NCBI RefSeq assembly: GCF_013185185.1
Contig: NZ_JAAZWE010000004.1
Coordinates: 280,232-344,231, forward strand
DNA length: 64,000 bases
Direction: 5' to 3'
Origin: Saccharibacillus endophyticus
GTDB lineage: Bacteria; Bacillota; Bacilli; Paenibacillales; Paenibacillaceae
The notes beneath the pieces are model-generated. The model saw only the letters and a program-made list of their open reading frames with translations, made no database searches and had not been told where the DNA came from. This document shows positions 9,048 to 17,805 of this stretch, in pieces. Positions within the stretch are counted from its first letter, which is position 1; each line of letters begins with the position of its first letter. Position numbers and translations under genes: made by a program.

Positions 9048-9863
9048 TTACCCTTTGATCGCACCCGCCGTCATCCCTGCGATAAAGTACCTTTGCAGGA
9101 ACAAGAACAATATCACCATCGGAACCGCCGACAGCACCACTCCGGCGAGCAGCGTCGTATAGTTCGTCACGTACTCCCCGCGGAACTGCATCAGCGCGAG
9201 CGGCAGCGTCAGCTTCGAATTGCCGTTGATGAGCAGCATCGGCATCAGCAGGTCGTTCCACGACATGACGAACAGGAACGTCGCGCACGCCGACAAAGCG
9301 GGCGCGGACAGCGGAATCGCGATGCGCACGTACAGCCGCCATTCGTTCGCGCCGTCGATGCTGCCCGCTTCCAGCACTTCGCGGCTCAGCGAACGCATGA
9401 AGCCCGTCAGCATGAACACGGTCAGCGGCAGGAACAGCGCCACCGACACGACGATCAAGCCCAGCAGATGGTCCGACCAGCCGAGCTTGCGCACCAGCGA
9501 ATACAGCGGCAGCATATTGACCTGCGTCGGCACGATCAGGCCGGCCGCGTAAAGCGCGAAGAAAAACGCGCCGATCCGGCCGCCGAAGCGCACGATCGCG
9601 TACGCGATCAGGCTGCCGAGCAGCAAAGACAGCGATACCGTGCCGAGCGTCACGAGCGCGCTGTTGCCGAAGTAGCGCAGCATCGGCTGCTGATCGAACA
9701 GCGCGACGAAGTTTTCCAGCGTGAGCGGCTTCGGCCAACCGAGCGGGTCGGCGAAGAAGGCCGTCGTCGGTTTGAAGGCCGAGATCAGCACGAAATAGAG
9801 CGGCGCGGCGATAATCGCCGCGTACAGCAGCACGAGCAGCCGTCCCAGCCATTTGAATGCCAT
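9048..9863 (-). CDS. Carbohydrate ABC transporter permease, MalG/AraQ type
   Basis: This is the second membrane subunit of a CUT1-type sugar importer. Six hydrophobic segments are visible. The cytoplasmic EAA loop, EAGSIDGANEWRLYVRIAIP (residues ~175-195), contacts the ATPase. At 271 aa it matches the family. GGAAGGAGG precedes the ATG. It follows the other permease with a 27-bp gap and is the last gene of the operon. No ATPase gene is present, so a shared MsmX-like ATPase is inferred. Confidence 0.9.
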   Translation of the reverse strand: MAFKWLGRLLVLLYAAIIAAPLYFVLISAFKPTTAFFADPLGWPKPLTLENFVALFDQQPMLRYFGNSALVTLGTVSLSLLLGSLIAYAIVRFGGRIGAFFFALYAAGLIVPTQVNMLPLYSLVRKLGWSDHLLGLIVVSVALFLPLTVFMLTGFMRSLSREVLEAGSIDGANEWRLYVRIAIPLSAPALSACATFLFVMSWNDLLMPMLLINGNSKLTLPLALMQFRGEYVTNYTTLLAGVVLSAVPMVILFLFLQRYFIAGMTAGAIKG

Positions 9864-9890
9864 AAAGTAGTCCTTCCTCCTTCCCCCGAC

Positions 9891-10775
9891 CTAAGCGGCC
9901 CGGTCCGTCCGCAGCGCTTTGAACTGCAAATACGTCAGCACGGCCAGCACGACCAGGAATATCATCGACCCCGCCGAAGCGAGTCCGAATTCGTAGTTGC
10001 CGAACGCCGTATGGTAAATGTACGTCGACAGAATCTCCGTCGCGTTATTCGGGCCTCCGTCCGTCATGACGAAGATCAGGTCGAACGCTTTGAACGACTG
10101 GATGGTCGTATACGCGATCACGATTGCCGAAGCCGGCGCGAGCAGCGGCCACGTGATATGGCGGAACAGCTGCCAACGGCTGCCGCCGTCGATGCGCGCC
10201 GATTCGTACAGCTCGCCCGGAATGGCCTGCAAACCGGCGATGAACACGATCATCATCTGTCCGGCGTGCGCCCAGACCTGCACCGCCGCGATCGCGTACA
10301 GCGCGATATGGCGGTCGCCGATCCAATTTTGCGTCAGACTGTCCAATCCTGCGCCTCTGAGGCCCAGATTGAGCATGCCGATCGTCGGATCGTACACGAA
10401 CGACCAGATCAGGCCGACCGAGACCGACGACAGAATCGCCGGCAAAAAGTAAAGCGCGCGCAGGAAGACGCGCGTTCGCGTATTGCGCGACAGCAGCATC
10501 GCGAGTACCAGCGACACGATCGTCTGCACGATCACGACGCTGAGCATGAACTTGACGTTGTTCAGCAGCGTTTTGCGGAACACGAGGCTGTCGAAGCTGT
10601 CTTTGTAATTGTCCAGGCCGATCATCCGGTACGAATCGGACACGCCGTCCCAATCGGTAAAGGAGTAAAACAGCCCCGACAGCGTCGGATACGCGAACAG
10701 GAACAGATACAGCAGCGTGCCCGGCAGCAGGAACAGCCACAAGGCACGCTTATGTTTCATTCTTTTGATAGTCAT
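9891..10775 (-). CDS. Sugar ABC transporter permease, MalF/UgpA type
   Basis: First membrane subunit of the importer. The N-terminus KRALWLFLLPGTLLYLFLFAYP is typical of MalF-like permeases of Bacillota. The EAA loop reads ESARIDGGSRWQLFRHITWP (residues ~185-205). Length is 294 aa with six membrane segments. It lies 13 bp after the binding-protein gene and 27 bp before its partner permease. Confidence 0.9.
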   Translation of the reverse strand: MTIKRMKHKRALWLFLLPGTLLYLFLFAYPTLSGLFYSFTDWDGVSDSYRMIGLDNYKDSFDSLVFRKTLLNNVKFMLSVVIVQTIVSLVLAMLLSRNTRTRVFLRALYFLPAILSSVSVGLIWSFVYDPTIGMLNLGLRGAGLDSLTQNWIGDRHIALYAIAAVQVWAHAGQMMIVFIAGLQAIPGELYESARIDGGSRWQLFRHITWPLLAPASAIVIAYTTIQSFKAFDLIFVMTDGGPNNATEILSTYIYHTAFGNYEFGLASAGSMIFLVVLAVLTYLQFKALRTDRAA

Positions 10776-10788
10776 GGGCAGGCCGCGC

Positions 10789-12060
10789 TTACGACTTGCT
10801 CAAGTTTTGATCGATGACGGCTTGGGCTTCCTGCGCGGCTTCCTCCGGCGCAGAACCTCCGAGCACGGCTTGGATCGAGTTGGTGACGGCTTTTTGGTTA
10901 TCGCCGTTTTTGATCGTGAAGCGCGGTTGGAACAGCGTCTTTTTGCTTGTCCAGTCTTCGGCGACCTTCAGCTCCGGGCTATCGTACGATACGCCGTCGA
11001 CCGTCACGTTTTGTCCGGTCGCGTTGGCGTATTCGCCCGCCACGTCCGGCTGGCTGAGGTATTCCAGGAACTTTTTCGCTTCTTCCGGATGCTTGGACTT
11101 GCTGTTGACGGCTAACATGAACGTGCTCGTATGCACGCCTTCGTACTTGGCTTCGCCCGCGCTCACCGTGATCGGGGCGAGCAGCGCCTGCTCAAGTTCC
11201 GGATTTTGCGCCGCGTTCTGCGCGAGCTGGTACGAACCGCTGGCGAGCATGCCCGCTTTTTCCTGTACGAACAACGCGCCTGCCGCGGCGTCCTTCGTGC
11301 CGAGCGCGTCCGGTTGGAAGTAGCCTTTATCGTTCAGTTCTTTGATCTGCGTCAGCGTTTTGACCCACCATTCGTCGGTCAGTTTGGCTTCGCCCGCTTC
11401 CACTTTTTCGAAAATGTCTTCGCTCGGTTCGTTGTTCATCACCATCGTGTTCATGAATTGGCCCGGACCGATATCCGCGCCCGCGAACGCGATCGGGATG
11501 ATGCCGTTGTCTTTCAGCGTTTGGCACAAAGCCAGGAAGCCTTCCCAATCGGCAGGCGGCGTCAGGCCGTATTTTTCGAACAGCTTCACGTTGTAGATCG
11601 GATCGTTGTAGACGAGCTGGTACGGCACCGCGAGCTGCTTGCCGTCCTGCTGACCCGCCGCGATCAGGTCGGCGTTGAAGCTGTCGAGGAAAGACGAGCC
11701 GCTCAGGTCCGTGAATACGCCGGCTTTCGCCAGAGCGTCGAACTGCGCGCCGGGGAACGAAGCGAACACGTCGCCTACCGAACCGTCGGACAATTTCGCC
11801 TGCGCCGTCGATTGATACTGGTCGGACGGCAGCGTCTGCATCTCGACCTTGATCGTCGGGTTCGCCGTTTCGAACTTGTCGATAATCGTGTCCAGCGCTT
11901 TGACGTCTTCTCCGCGCCAATGCAGGAAATTGATCGTGACGTCGCCGCCCGAACCCGATGCGTCCGAGCCGCCGCCTCCGCAAGCGGAGAGCACCGCCGT
12001 CAGCGCAAGCGCGCCCGATGCCAACCAATAACGCACTTTTTTCCCGGATTTCCCCGTCAT
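10789..12060 (-). CDS. Extracellular solute-binding lipoprotein (CUT1 sugar family)
   Basis: This lipoprotein captures substrate outside the membrane for the two downstream permeases. The N-terminus is a lipoprotein signal with lipobox ALTAVLSAC followed by a Gly/Ser linker. The mature part has family-1 features, for example LHWRGEDVKALDTIIDKFE, AVPYQLVYNDPIYNV near residue 145 and FLEYLSQPDVAGEYANATG near the C-terminus. Length is 423 aa. Its ATG overlaps the stop of the upstream monooxygenase by four bases, so the two are translationally coupled and probably act on the same compound. Confidence 0.9.
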   Translation of the reverse strand: MTGKSGKKVRYWLASGALALTAVLSACGGGGSDASGSGGDVTINFLHWRGEDVKALDTIIDKFETANPTIKVEMQTLPSDQYQSTAQAKLSDGSVGDVFASFPGAQFDALAKAGVFTDLSGSSFLDSFNADLIAAGQQDGKQLAVPYQLVYNDPIYNVKLFEKYGLTPPADWEGFLALCQTLKDNGIIPIAFAGADIGPGQFMNTMVMNNEPSEDIFEKVEAGEAKLTDEWWVKTLTQIKELNDKGYFQPDALGTKDAAAGALFVQEKAGMLASGSYQLAQNAAQNPELEQALLAPITVSAGEAKYEGVHTSTFMLAVNSKSKHPEEAKKFLEYLSQPDVAGEYANATGQNVTVDGVSYDSPELKVAEDWTSKKTLFQPRFTIKNGDNQKAVTNSIQAVLGGSAPEEAAQEAQAVIDQNLSKS

Positions 12061-13322
12061 CGTACAACCTCCTTTTGAATGTCAGCCCATTTTTGCTTGA
12101 ACAGCGGCAGTGCTTCTTTTCCGAAAATCTCGGCTTCTTCCAAATGCGGGTAGCCGGACAGGATAAACGTGGACACGCCGAGTTCGGCATATTCGATCAA
12201 CCGCTGCGAGACCTGGTCGGCCGTGCCGACGATCAGGATTGCGCCGCCCGAGCGGACGACCGACAATCCCGTCCACAGGTTGGGACCGACGACGAACTGT
12301 TCCGCTTTGGACAGCTCGCGCAGCTCGTTCTGACGGCGTTGGTTGGTCGCGTCGGTCGCGGCGAATTCTTTTTCCGCGCGCTCGATCGCTTCCGGGGACA
12401 CTTTGCTGATGATCTCCCGGGCCGCCGCCCATGCTTCTTCTTCCGTGTCGCGGACCAGCACCTGCGCGCGCAATCCGTAACGCAGCTCGCGCGGCGCTCC
12501 GGTTTCTTGTTCGTACGCTTTGCGCAGTTCTTCGATCTCCGCGATCTGCTCCTCGATCCACGCGTGCGGCTCGCCCCACATCAGGAACGTGTCGGCGTGC
12601 CGGATCGCGACTCTTTTCGCGCCTTCCGAGCTGCCGCCCAGATAGAACGGAGGATGCGGATTTTGCACCGTGCGCGGCGATCCCGAAGCACGCTCGAACG
12701 TGTAATGCTTGCCGCGGAACGGCTCCGAACTTGACGGAACGGCCTGCTTTTTTGCCGAAGCATCGATGTCCTTTGTCCCGGCATCGGTTTCCGCGGCCGC
12801 CGGAGCCGCGCCGTTCGCGCCCGATACCGCCGCGAACTCCGAAGCCTGCGGTTTGTCGCCGTTCGCCCATGCCCGTTTCATCACGTCCAGATACTCGTCC
12901 GCCCGTTCGTAACGCTCGTCGTGCGAACGCGCCAGCGGATCGCCCAGTTCTTCGAGATCCTGCACGGAGCTTCCGGTCACGACGTTGATCATCGCCCGGC
13001 CGCCGGACAGCTGATCCAACGCCGCGCCCATGCGCGCCGAAAGCACCGGAGCCGTCAGGCCCGGACGCACCGCCACGAGCGGACGCAGCGTCTTCGTGCG
13101 GCTCATGACCGCCGAACCGACGACCCAGGCGTCCAGGCACGCGCCGCCGGTCGGAATGAGCACGAATTCGAAGCCCGCCGTCTCCGCCGCCTGCGCCACC
13201 TCCGTCAAATAATCCAGCGTCGCCGGACGTTCCGGTTCCACGCCTACATGGGCTCCGTCTCCCGCCGTGGGCAAAAACCAGCCGAACTCGATCTCCCGCT
13301 TGCTTCCTTCGCCTGCTGTCAT
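12057..13322 (-). CDS. LLM-class flavin-dependent monooxygenase, SsuD-like
   Basis: This is a bacterial luciferase-like, FMNH2-dependent monooxygenase closest in appearance to alkanesulfonate monooxygenases. Recognisable parts are FGWFLPTAGDGAHVG at the N-terminus, AETAGFEFVLIPTGG, the Arg-rich RTKTLRPLVAVRPGL strand, GGRAMINVVTGSS (~107-119), HDERYERADEYLDVMKRAW, and FYLGGSSEGAKRVAIRHAD. Residues ~157-199 are an Ala/Ser/Asp-rich low-complexity insertion in front of FRGKHYTFE. It is the first gene of a four-gene operon with a sugar-type ABC importer and faces an AraC regulator. Conversion of an imported sulfonated or similar sugar is inferred. No flavin reductase gene is nearby. Confidence 0.85.
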   Translation of the reverse strand: MTAGEGSKREIEFGWFLPTAGDGAHVGVEPERPATLDYLTEVAQAAETAGFEFVLIPTGGACLDAWVVGSAVMSRTKTLRPLVAVRPGLTAPVLSARMGAALDQLSGGRAMINVVTGSSVQDLEELGDPLARSHDERYERADEYLDVMKRAWANGDKPQASEFAAVSGANGAAPAAAETDAGTKDIDASAKKQAVPSSSEPFRGKHYTFERASGSPRTVQNPHPPFYLGGSSEGAKRVAIRHADTFLMWGEPHAWIEEQIAEIEELRKAYEQETGAPRELRYGLRAQVLVRDTEEEAWAAAREIISKVSPEAIERAEKEFAATDATNQRRQNELRELSKAEQFVVGPNLWTGLSVVRSGGAILIVGTADQVSQRLIEYAELGVSTFILSGYPHLEEAEIFGKEALPLFKQKWADIQKEVVR

Positions 13323-13508
13323 CGTCGCTGCCGCCTTTCTGTCGTTTTATATTTTTGTATTTAAAATTTTAAATATATTATCCCAACTAAACAAGTTGGA
13401 TTAGTTTTGTTAGAATGATAACAACGCTTACGCCAATAGTAAATGTCATTTCGCCATTCGGCCTTTTTGTCATTTTGTATGCACCCTTGCGAAAAAGGAG
13501 CTTTGTTC
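13323..13508. promoter_or_regulatory. Divergent promoter region with palindrome
   Basis: This 186-bp AT-rich region lies between the monooxygenase operon and the AraC gene. CCAACT (13383-13388) and AGTTGG (13394-13399) form an inverted repeat that could be an operator. The region likely carries both promoters; no clear -35/-10 pair was assigned. Confidence 0.45.
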
Positions 13509-14384
13509 ATGCCGATCGACACCGAATACATGAAAGAAGACCATCACGAATATTTGCGCATCCACTTTTTCACGCCGTCGGATTACGAAAAGTCCGGGCC
13601 GGCTTGGCCGATCCGTCTCGGCGCCAATCTAGCCAAGCCCAACTACCATATCGGGCCGCGCACGACCGCCTACTACTATTTGCTGCTCGTGCTTGAAGGA
13701 CGCGGCACGTTCGTGCACGGCGATCGGAAATACGAGCTTGCCGCGGGCGATATGTATTGTCTTTTTCCGCAGGTGATGCACGAATATTGGACCGACGCCG
13801 AAGCGCCGCTGCGCAAAATATTTTTGGCGTTCGACGGAAAAATGGCGCTGGAGCTGCTTCGGCGGATCGGCCTGACGCCCCAGCGTCCGCATCTGCCGTC
13901 CGCGCTCGTCGAAGAAGCGGCGGCGGCCATGCGTTCTTTTCTGGAAAAAACGTCCACGGAGCACGCCGAAGCGTCCGATCTGAGCCGCCTGTCGGAGTTC
14001 TACCGTATTTTCGCCGCGCTGGAATCGACGACGTTTCCTGAAGGGAGCGAGCCGGACGGCGTCTCTTGGCTTCAGCGCGGGCTGGATTATATGGAGATTC
14101 ATTACGCGGACGGAATCACGATCGAGGAAGTGGCGCGGCACGCGGGCGTCGGACGGACCCATTTCAGCAAAAAGTTCCACGAGCGCTACGGCCATACGCC
14201 GGTCAGCCATATGCAGCGGCTCAAGCTGGACGAAGCCCGCATGCTGCTGGAGCAGACCGGCTACTCGCTGTCGGAGATCGCGCATTCGGTCGGCTACCCG
14301 GATCTGTTTTCCTTTTCCAAAGCGTTCAAAAAGCACACCGGGCTTCCGCCCAAGCAGTACCGGCAGCGGCATGCTTCCTTTTAA
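13509..14384 (+). CDS. AraC family transcriptional regulator with cupin sensor domain
   Basis: This is the probable regulator of the divergent monooxygenase/ABC operon. Residues ~20-150 form a cupin-like ligand domain (YYYLLLVLEGRGTFVHGDRKYELAAGDMYCLFP). The C-terminal ~100 residues carry the two AraC helix-turn-helix motifs (TIEEVARHAGVGRTHFSKKF and LSEIAHSVGYPDLFSFSKAF), then TGLPPKQYR. I chose the ATG at 13509 because AAAAGGAG lies 8 bases upstream; an upstream in-frame ATG at 13443 lacks a ribosome site. Length is 291 aa. Confidence 0.88.
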   Translation: MPIDTEYMKEDHHEYLRIHFFTPSDYEKSGPAWPIRLGANLAKPNYHIGPRTTAYYYLLLVLEGRGTFVHGDRKYELAAGDMYCLFPQVMHEYWTDAEAPLRKIFLAFDGKMALELLRRIGLTPQRPHLPSALVEEAAAAMRSFLEKTSTEHAEASDLSRLSEFYRIFAALESTTFPEGSEPDGVSWLQRGLDYMEIHYADGITIEEVARHAGVGRTHFSKKFHERYGHTPVSHMQRLKLDEARMLLEQTGYSLSEIAHSVGYPDLFSFSKAFKKHTGLPPKQYRQRHASF

Positions 14385-14599
14385 CAGAAACGTTCTGCTT
14401 GCCCTCATCCTCACTGGGTAATAAATAGAGGGAGAAACGCCCCACGGCTCCTGCGGGCCCGCTGCGTTCCGATACGGCTTCCAAATGGCCTGCTGAGCGG
14501 ACAAAACGGAGGAATACGACGGATTACGGAGGATTTCTGTTAAAACCCTGTACAAATCCTGGGACGATTCCGAAAAAAGCCGTTTTTTTCGCGTTTTTC

Positions 14600-14628
14600 T
14601 TGTGTTTTTGCCGAATAGTTTGTATAAT
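14600..14628 (+). promoter_or_regulatory. Sigma-A-type promoter for the carboxyspermidine operon
   Basis: TTGTGT (14600-14605), a 17-bp spacer and TATAAT (14623-14628) lie about 115 bp before the first gene. The rest of the 14385-14742 gap shows no gene. Confidence 0.6.
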
Positions 14629-14742
14629 CCTTCTTGTTGATTTTTTAACCGCAGTTCATTTCGTTATGTAAAAACTGATCTAGTACTGTGTAAAATTCAT
14701 GTAAAATCCATCTTTTTAAACGGACTAAGGGGGGACTTGATT

Positions 14743-15942
14743 TTGGGAAAAGCATTGATTATCGGTGCCGGCGGCGTAGCTAGCGTTGTCGTGCATAAGT
14801 GTGTCCAGAATCCGGACGTATTTGAGGAAATTTGTATCGCGAGTCGTACGTTGTCGAAGTGTGAAGCTTTGAAAACGAAATTGGACGGAGGACGCACGAA
14901 GATTTCGGTCGCGCAGGTCGATGCCGACCGCACCGAAGAAGTCGTGGAGCTGATCAAAAGCTTCGGGCCGGATATCGTAATCAACGTGGCGCTCCCTTAT
15001 CAGGATCTGACCATTATGGACGCGTGCCTGGAAACTGGCGTTCACTACTTGGACACTGCCAACTACGAGCCGCTCGACAATCCGAAATTCGAATATAAAT
15101 GGCAGTGGGCGTACCGCGAGAAGTTCGAGAAAGCCGGCCTTACGGCGGTTCTCGGCAGCGGCTTCGACCCGGGCGTAACCGGCGTATTCAGCGCTTACGC
15201 GCTGAAGCACTACTTCGACGAGATCCATCAGATCGATATCGTCGACGCGAACGCGGGCGATCACGGCTATCCGTTCGCGACCAACTTCAACCCGGAGATC
15301 AACATCCGCGAAATCACGGCAAAAGGCCGCTACTGGGAAAACGGCGAATGGATCGAGACCGAACCTCTTTCCGAGAAAAAAGTCTACGACCTGCCGCAAA
15401 TCGGACCGAAAGACATCTACCTCTTGTACCATGAAGAGCTGGAGTCCCTCGCCGAAAACATGCCCGGCCTGAAAAAAATCCGCTTCTGGATGACGTTCTC
15501 GCAAAACTACCTGAACCACCTGAAAGTCCTCGAAAACGTCGGCATGACTTCCATCGAGCCGATCGAATTCGAAGGCCAAAAAATCGCGCCGCTTCAGTTC
15601 CTGAAAGCCGTGCTGCCGGACCCTGCTTCGCTCGGACCGCGCACGAAAGGCAAAACGAACATCGGCTGCATTTTCCAAGGCACGAAAAACGGCGAGCCGA
15701 AAACGTACTACGTCTACAATGTATGCGATCACGAAGAATGCTACCGCGAAGTCGGTTCGCAAGCGATCTCGTACACAACCGGCGTACCTGCCATGATCGG
15801 CGCCATGATGGTCCTCAAAGGCCTCTGGAAAAAGCCGGGCGTATACAACGTGGAAGAGTTCGATCCGGACCCGTTCATGGAAGAACTGAACAAACAAGGC
15901 CTGCCGTGGGTAGAGGACTTCTCGCCGACGCTGCTGGACTAA
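14743..15942 (+). CDS. Carboxynorspermidine/carboxyspermidine synthase (saccharopine dehydrogenase family)
   Basis: This NADPH enzyme is predicted to condense putrescine (or diaminopropane) with aspartate semialdehyde to carboxy(nor)spermidine. The N-terminus ALIIGAGGVASVVVHKC is the nucleotide-binding loop of the Lys1-like family. GVHYLDTANYEP, GSGFDPGVTGVFSAYA and VCDHEECYREVGSQAISYTTG are hallmarks that separate it from true saccharopine dehydrogenases. Length is 399 aa. The TTG at 14743 is preferred over TTG 14737 because the AAGGGGGG ribosome site lies 8 bases upstream of it. The decarboxylase gene follows after 22 bp, which supports the pathway assignment. Confidence 0.9.
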   Translation: MGKALIIGAGGVASVVVHKCVQNPDVFEEICIASRTLSKCEALKTKLDGGRTKISVAQVDADRTEEVVELIKSFGPDIVINVALPYQDLTIMDACLETGVHYLDTANYEPLDNPKFEYKWQWAYREKFEKAGLTAVLGSGFDPGVTGVFSAYALKHYFDEIHQIDIVDANAGDHGYPFATNFNPEINIREITAKGRYWENGEWIETEPLSEKKVYDLPQIGPKDIYLLYHEELESLAENMPGLKKIRFWMTFSQNYLNHLKVLENVGMTSIEPIEFEGQKIAPLQFLKAVLPDPASLGPRTKGKTNIGCIFQGTKNGEPKTYYVYNVCDHEECYREVGSQAISYTTGVPAMIGAMMVLKGLWKKPGVYNVEEFDPDPFMEELNKQGLPWVEDFSPTLLD

Positions 15943-15964
15943 GGCGTAGGAGGGAAAACCCATC

Positions 15965-17107
15965 ATGACAGACATCGATTTCAGCGCCGTCCCGTCGCCT
16001 TGCTACGTCTTGGACGAGCGTCTGCTCACCAAAAACCTGGAACTGCTCGGTTCCGTGCAGGAACGCACCGGCGCCAAGATCCTGCTCGCCCAGAAAGGAT
16101 TCTCCATGTTCGCGGAGTATCCCCTGGTCGGCAGATATCTGGCGGGCGTGACGTCCAGTTCGCTGTTCGAGGCGCGCCTCGGTTACGAGAAAATGGGCAA
16201 AGAAGTGCATGTGTACGCTCCGGCTTACGTCGATCGCGAGTTCGACGAGCTGCTGAGCTACACGGACCACATCGTGTTCAACTCGTTCGCCCAATGGCGC
16301 AAGTTCAAAGACAAAGTCCTGAACTACCCGGGCCGCAAGATCGAAGTGGGCCTGCGCATCAACCCGGAATATTCCGAGCTTGAAGTGCCGCTCTACGATC
16401 CGTGCTCGCCGTACTCCCGCATGGGCATCACGCTGGAGAATTTCGACGAGAGCGATCTGGAAGGCATCGACGGCCTGCATTTCCACACGATGTGCGAGCA
16501 GAACTCCGATACGCTGGAAAACACGCTCAAAGTCGTCGACGAGAAATTCGGCCACGTCATTTCGAAAATGAAATGGCTGAACTTCGGCGGCGGCCATCAT
16601 ATCACGCGTCCCGACTACGACGTCGAGCGCTTGATCCGCTGCATCGAGTTCGCTCGCGACAAGTACGACGTGCAGGTCTACCTGGAGCCGGGCGAAGCGA
16701 TCGCGCTGAACACGGGCTACCTGGTGGCGACCGTGCTCGACACGATGAAAAACGGCATGGACATCGCCATCCTTGACACGTCGGCGGAATGCCATATGCC
16801 GGACGTTCTGGCGATGCCTTACCGTCCGAACATCGACGGTGCCGGCATGCCGGGCGAAAAAGCGATCACGTACCGTCTGGGCGGCATGACCTGCCTCGCG
16901 GGCGACGTGATCGGCGACTACTCGTTCGACCGTCCGCTACAAATCGGCGACAAGCTGGTCTTCGGCGACATGGCGCACTACACGATGGTCAAAAACCATA
17001 TGTTCAACGGCGTGAACCTCCCTTCGATCGCTTCGTACAGCGACGAGGAAGGCCTCAAAGTGATCCGCGAGTTCAAGTTCGAGGATTACAGTTCGCGGTT
17101 GTCTTAA
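15965..17107 (+). CDS. nspC: Carboxynorspermidine decarboxylase
   Basis: A PLP enzyme of the fold-III (alanine racemase-like) decarboxylases that removes CO2 from carboxy(nor)spermidine to give (nor)spermidine. The PLP lysine is in KILLAQKGFSMF (residues ~38-49). Other family motifs are GVTSSSLFEARLG, LRINPEYSE, LHFHTMCEQN, LNFGGGHHIT and, near the C-terminus, CLAGDVIGDY. At 380 aa it has the normal length. It forms a two-gene operon with the synthase and ends at a strong terminator. Confidence 0.93.
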   Translation: MTDIDFSAVPSPCYVLDERLLTKNLELLGSVQERTGAKILLAQKGFSMFAEYPLVGRYLAGVTSSSLFEARLGYEKMGKEVHVYAPAYVDREFDELLSYTDHIVFNSFAQWRKFKDKVLNYPGRKIEVGLRINPEYSELEVPLYDPCSPYSRMGITLENFDESDLEGIDGLHFHTMCEQNSDTLENTLKVVDEKFGHVISKMKWLNFGGGHHITRPDYDVERLIRCIEFARDKYDVQVYLEPGEAIALNTGYLVATVLDTMKNGMDIAILDTSAECHMPDVLAMPYRPNIDGAGMPGEKAITYRLGGMTCLAGDVIGDYSFDRPLQIGDKLVFGDMAHYTMVKNHMFNGVNLPSIASYSDEEGLKVIREFKFEDYSSRLS

Positions 17108-17120
17108 GGTTTGTATAAAA

Positions 17121-17158
17121 AGAGCCCGACTCCTTTTTGGGGATGTCGGGCTTTTTTT
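17121..17158 (+). terminator. Terminator of the carboxyspermidine operon
   Basis: AGCCCGAC and GTCGGGCT pair around 17123-17151 and are followed by seven T residues. Confidence 0.9.
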
Positions 17159-17180
17159 ATTGCTCGAAATAGTTGTCGAA

Positions 17181-17669
17181 TCAGGCCCTGCTCTTACGCG
17201 CCAAGCGCGATCTCAAACGAATTAACCGTGGCCTATTATACCTCTGGATCAGACAAAACGGGATCTGAACAACCACATTGACTAATGCGCAGATTAGAAA
17301 AACAAGCGCATACTCGTCAGGATTGATCCAGATGCAGGCAAAACCCAAGATCGCCATGCCCAAGTGCCCGATCTCCCCGTATTTCGTTTCCAAAACGAAT
17401 CGATCCGCGTACGCCGGAGTCAGTTCCTCGCTCAGCTCTCTTTTTTGAAAATCCCATAATCCTCCGCCTTCCGGAAGCTTGTCTTTCCACCGGTCGAGAC
17501 GGATTTTTTTGTACAATTTCCGTTCGAACGGCCGCTCCGCGAAAAACCAATCGTTTTTTTCGTACCAAGACTTCGGCAGGAACCGAACCATATGGGCCGT
17601 GCCCAGGCAGCAGACCAACCAAAATACCGTGTTGATCACGATCATCCATATCATAAATCCAGCACTCAT
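17181..17669 (-). CDS. CrtO-like glycosyl-4,4'-diaponeurosporenoate acyltransferase family protein
   Basis: The 162-aa product has an N-terminal membrane segment (IWMIVINTVFWLVCCLG), a cytoplasmic core ERKLYKKIRLDRWKDKLPEG, two further hydrophobic segments, and the C-terminal signature IQRYNRPRLIRLRSRL. That ending closely matches the C-terminus I recall for staphylococcal CrtO (IVQRYNRPRLTQLLR), the last enzyme of staphyloxanthin synthesis. No other carotenoid gene (crtM, crtN, crtP, crtQ) is in the window, so the acyl acceptor here is unknown. Transcription is opposite to nspC. Confidence 0.7.
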   Translation of the reverse strand: MSAGFMIWMIVINTVFWLVCCLGTAHMVRFLPKSWYEKNDWFFAERPFERKLYKKIRLDRWKDKLPEGGGLWDFQKRELSEELTPAYADRFVLETKYGEIGHLGMAILGFACIWINPDEYALVFLICALVNVVVQIPFCLIQRYNRPRLIRLRSRLARKSRA

Positions 17670-17756
17670 TTTTCACCGTCCTTATTCGAAACCGAAGTTA
17701 ACGATTGAGCCTATGTTTCCATACAAATCTTCTATACCCGAAAGGCTTAAATTAAA

Positions 17757-17796
17757 TTCAAAAAAGCGTGCTTCTGCGAATCGAGAAGCACGCTTT
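17757..17796 (-). terminator. Terminator of uppP
   Basis: AAAGCGTGCTTCT (17763-17775) pairs perfectly with AGAAGCACGCTTT (17784-17796); on the minus strand the stem is followed by a T run. Confidence 0.9.
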
Positions 17797-17805
17797 CCTT
17801 CTGTC

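Noticed and set aside
8955..10817. 620-codon plus-strand frame opposite the two sugar permeases
   Set aside because: Arg/Gln/His-rich product typical of antisense frames; it spans two clear permease genes.
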